In this document: positions 63,133-64,000 of the stretch, one piece after another
Layout of the letters: every line of letters begins with the position of its first letter
How positions within the stretch are numbered: position 1 is the stretch's first letter
Origin: Ralstonia wenshanensis
GTDB lineage: Bacteria > Pseudomonadota > Gammaproteobacteria > Burkholderiales > Burkholderiaceae
DNA length: 64,000 nt
Assembly (NCBI RefSeq): GCF_021173085.1
Contig: NZ_CP076413.1
Coordinates: 3,437,501 to 3,501,500, forward strand
Reading direction: 5' to 3'
Translations under genes and position numbers: made by a program
The notes under the pieces: generated by a model
Told to the model about the DNA's origin: nothing
Seen by the model: the letters and a program-made list of their open reading frames with translations, nothing else
Database searches by the model: none

Positions 63133-64000
63133 TCACTTGCCGATGCAGAACCGACTAAAAATCACCCCCAGCAAGTCATCACTCGAAAACGCCCCCGTGA
63201 TGCTGTTCAACGCCTCCTGCGCAAGCCGTAATTCTTCGGCAAACAGGTCCAGCGATTGCGCTTGCTGATCGGCATGCTCCGCCGCTGTGGCCAGATGTTC
63301 GCGGGCCGTGCGCAGTGCGGCGAGATGGCGCTCACGTGCGAGGTAAAGCCCCTCACCACCACCCTGCCAGCCGGCGATCTCCAGTAGCGCCGCGCGCAGC
63401 AATTCAACGCCCAGGCCGTCGCGCGCCGAGAGCCATACCTCGGGCGGCTCAGTATCCACGCGGCCCGGTACGGCCACGCCAGAGAGGTCGATCTTGTTGA
63501 CGACGCGCAGGGTCGGCACGCCGGCGGGTACGTGCTCGGCGATGCGGGCGTCGATGGCAGCGTCTTCGGGCGAGAGGCCGTTGGCGCGATAGTCCGCCGC
63601 ATCCAGCAGATGCAGCACGACATCGGCGCGGGCGATGGCGGCCCAGGTGCGCTCGATTCCGATGCGCTCGACTTCGTCTTCCGTATCGCGCAGGCCCGCC
63701 GTATCGACGATGTTCAGCGGGATGCCTTCAATCTGAATCGTCTGCTGCACCTTATCGCGCGTGGTGCCGGCAATCGGCGTGACGATGGCAAGCTCCGCGC
63801 CGGCCAGCGCATTGAGCAGCGACGACTTGCCGACGTTCGGCTGCCCCGCCAGCACCACGTGCAGGCCTTCGCGCAGCAGCGCACCCTGGCGCGCTTGCGC
63901 CAGCACGCCTTCGACGGCCGTGCGAATGCCGGCGAGCTGTCCGCGCGCGTCGGAGGCCTCCAGAAAGTCGATTTCCTCTTCCGGAAAATCCAGCGTCGCC
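63133..64000 (-). CDS. mnmE: tRNA modification GTPase MnmE, C-terminal part
   Basis: About 289 residues to the right edge; the N-terminal formyl-THF-like domain lies outside. Visible: end of the helical domain ([12 protein letters not shown]), G domain with [18 protein letters not shown] (P-loop), GTTRDKVQ (G2), [13 protein letters not shown] (G3), NKID (G4), and the C-terminal helical part ending FCIGK, with the essential Cys. MnmE with MnmG installs the xm5 group on wobble U34. The Nudix gene follows immediately. Confidence 0.96.
   Translation of the reverse strand, partial: ATLDFPEEEIDFLEASDARGQLAGIRTAVEGVLAQARQGALLREGLHVVLAGQPNVGKSSLLNALAGAELAIVTPIAGTTRDKVQQTIQIEGIPLNIVDTAGLRDTEDEVERIGIERTWAAIARADVVLHLLDAADYRANGLSPEDAAIDARIAEHVPAGVPTLRVVNKIDLSGVAVPGRVDTEPPEVWLSARDGLGVELLRAALLEIAGWQGGGEGLYLARERHLAALRTAREHLATAAEHADQQAQSLDLFAEELRLAQEALNSITGAFSSDDLLGVIFSRFCIGK

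Overview
The window reads as an ordinary, densely coding chromosome segment of a high-GC beta-proteobacterium of the order Burkholderiales. The gene order (gatA-gatB, a DUF484 gene and xerC; hslV-hslU; metX-metW; a tetronate catabolic cluster) and the protein sequences point to the genus Ralstonia, probably the pickettii/insidiosa side. That assignment is by recognition only. I see no rRNA, tRNA, CRISPR array, insertion sequence, prophage or integrase other than the housekeeping recombinase XerC. Both ends cut a gene: gatA on the left and mnmE on the right.

Layout. 1-7.0 kb: end of gatA, a lipoprotein/hydrolase pair, gatB, a DUF484 gene, xerC, an RlmI-type methyltransferase and a small membrane hydrolase. 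7.0-9.9 kb: a covalent-FAD sugar-oxidase-like enzyme followed by an exported lactonase, behind a highly structured leader. 9.9-13.8 kb: a zinc-homeostasis block made of a Fur/Zur-type regulator, two COG0523 metallochaperone GTPases with His-rich tracts, and a DksA whose zinc finger has lost three of four cysteines. 13.9-18.7 kb: a solo oligopeptide-binding protein, hslVU, a periplasmic CX10C repeat protein and a CsbD protein. 18.7-22.7 kb: a RegB/RegA-type redox two-component system divergent from a PCu(A)C copper chaperone, then a sigma factor, zinc-finger anti-sigma and Cys-rich protein. 22.8-25.3 kb: argB, a HAD nucleotidase and slmA. 25.4-29.9 kb: a GabR-type regulator divergent from gabT-gabD. 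29.9-32.9 kb: metX-metW behind a SAM-II riboswitch with its own terminator, then a Sel1 repeat protein. 32.9-37.5 kb: cstA with its small partner, divergent from a Cache-domain NarL-type two-component system. 37.5-44.4 kb: a complete set of genes for D-erythronate and L-threonate breakdown. 44.5-46.2 kb: an orphan PhoB-like regulator with a degenerate receiver, and an AT-rich intergenic stretch. 46.2-53.7 kb: pckG, a 2-hydroxyacid dehydrogenase, a DODA dioxygenase, a glutathione reductase, a patatin and an AcrR-like repressor. 54.2-60.2 kb: an RND tripartite efflux operon. 60.2-64 kb: topoisomerase IB, rpsU, small genes, a Nudix protein, a low-Mr phosphatase and mnmE.

Several blocks are wired by visible control elements. 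SAM should attenuate metX-metW through the riboswitch. An AcrR-like palindrome sits on the promoter of the efflux operon. A perfect dyad upstream of gabT faces the GabR-like gene. A perfect 17-bp palindrome exactly fills the spacer of a promoter reading toward the degenerate PhoB-like regulator. The most distinctive items are the SAM-II riboswitch with an inserted hairpin, the zinc-sparing block, the phosphorylation-impaired PhoB paralogue with its unusual promoter, and the oxidase/lactonase pair with its structured leader.
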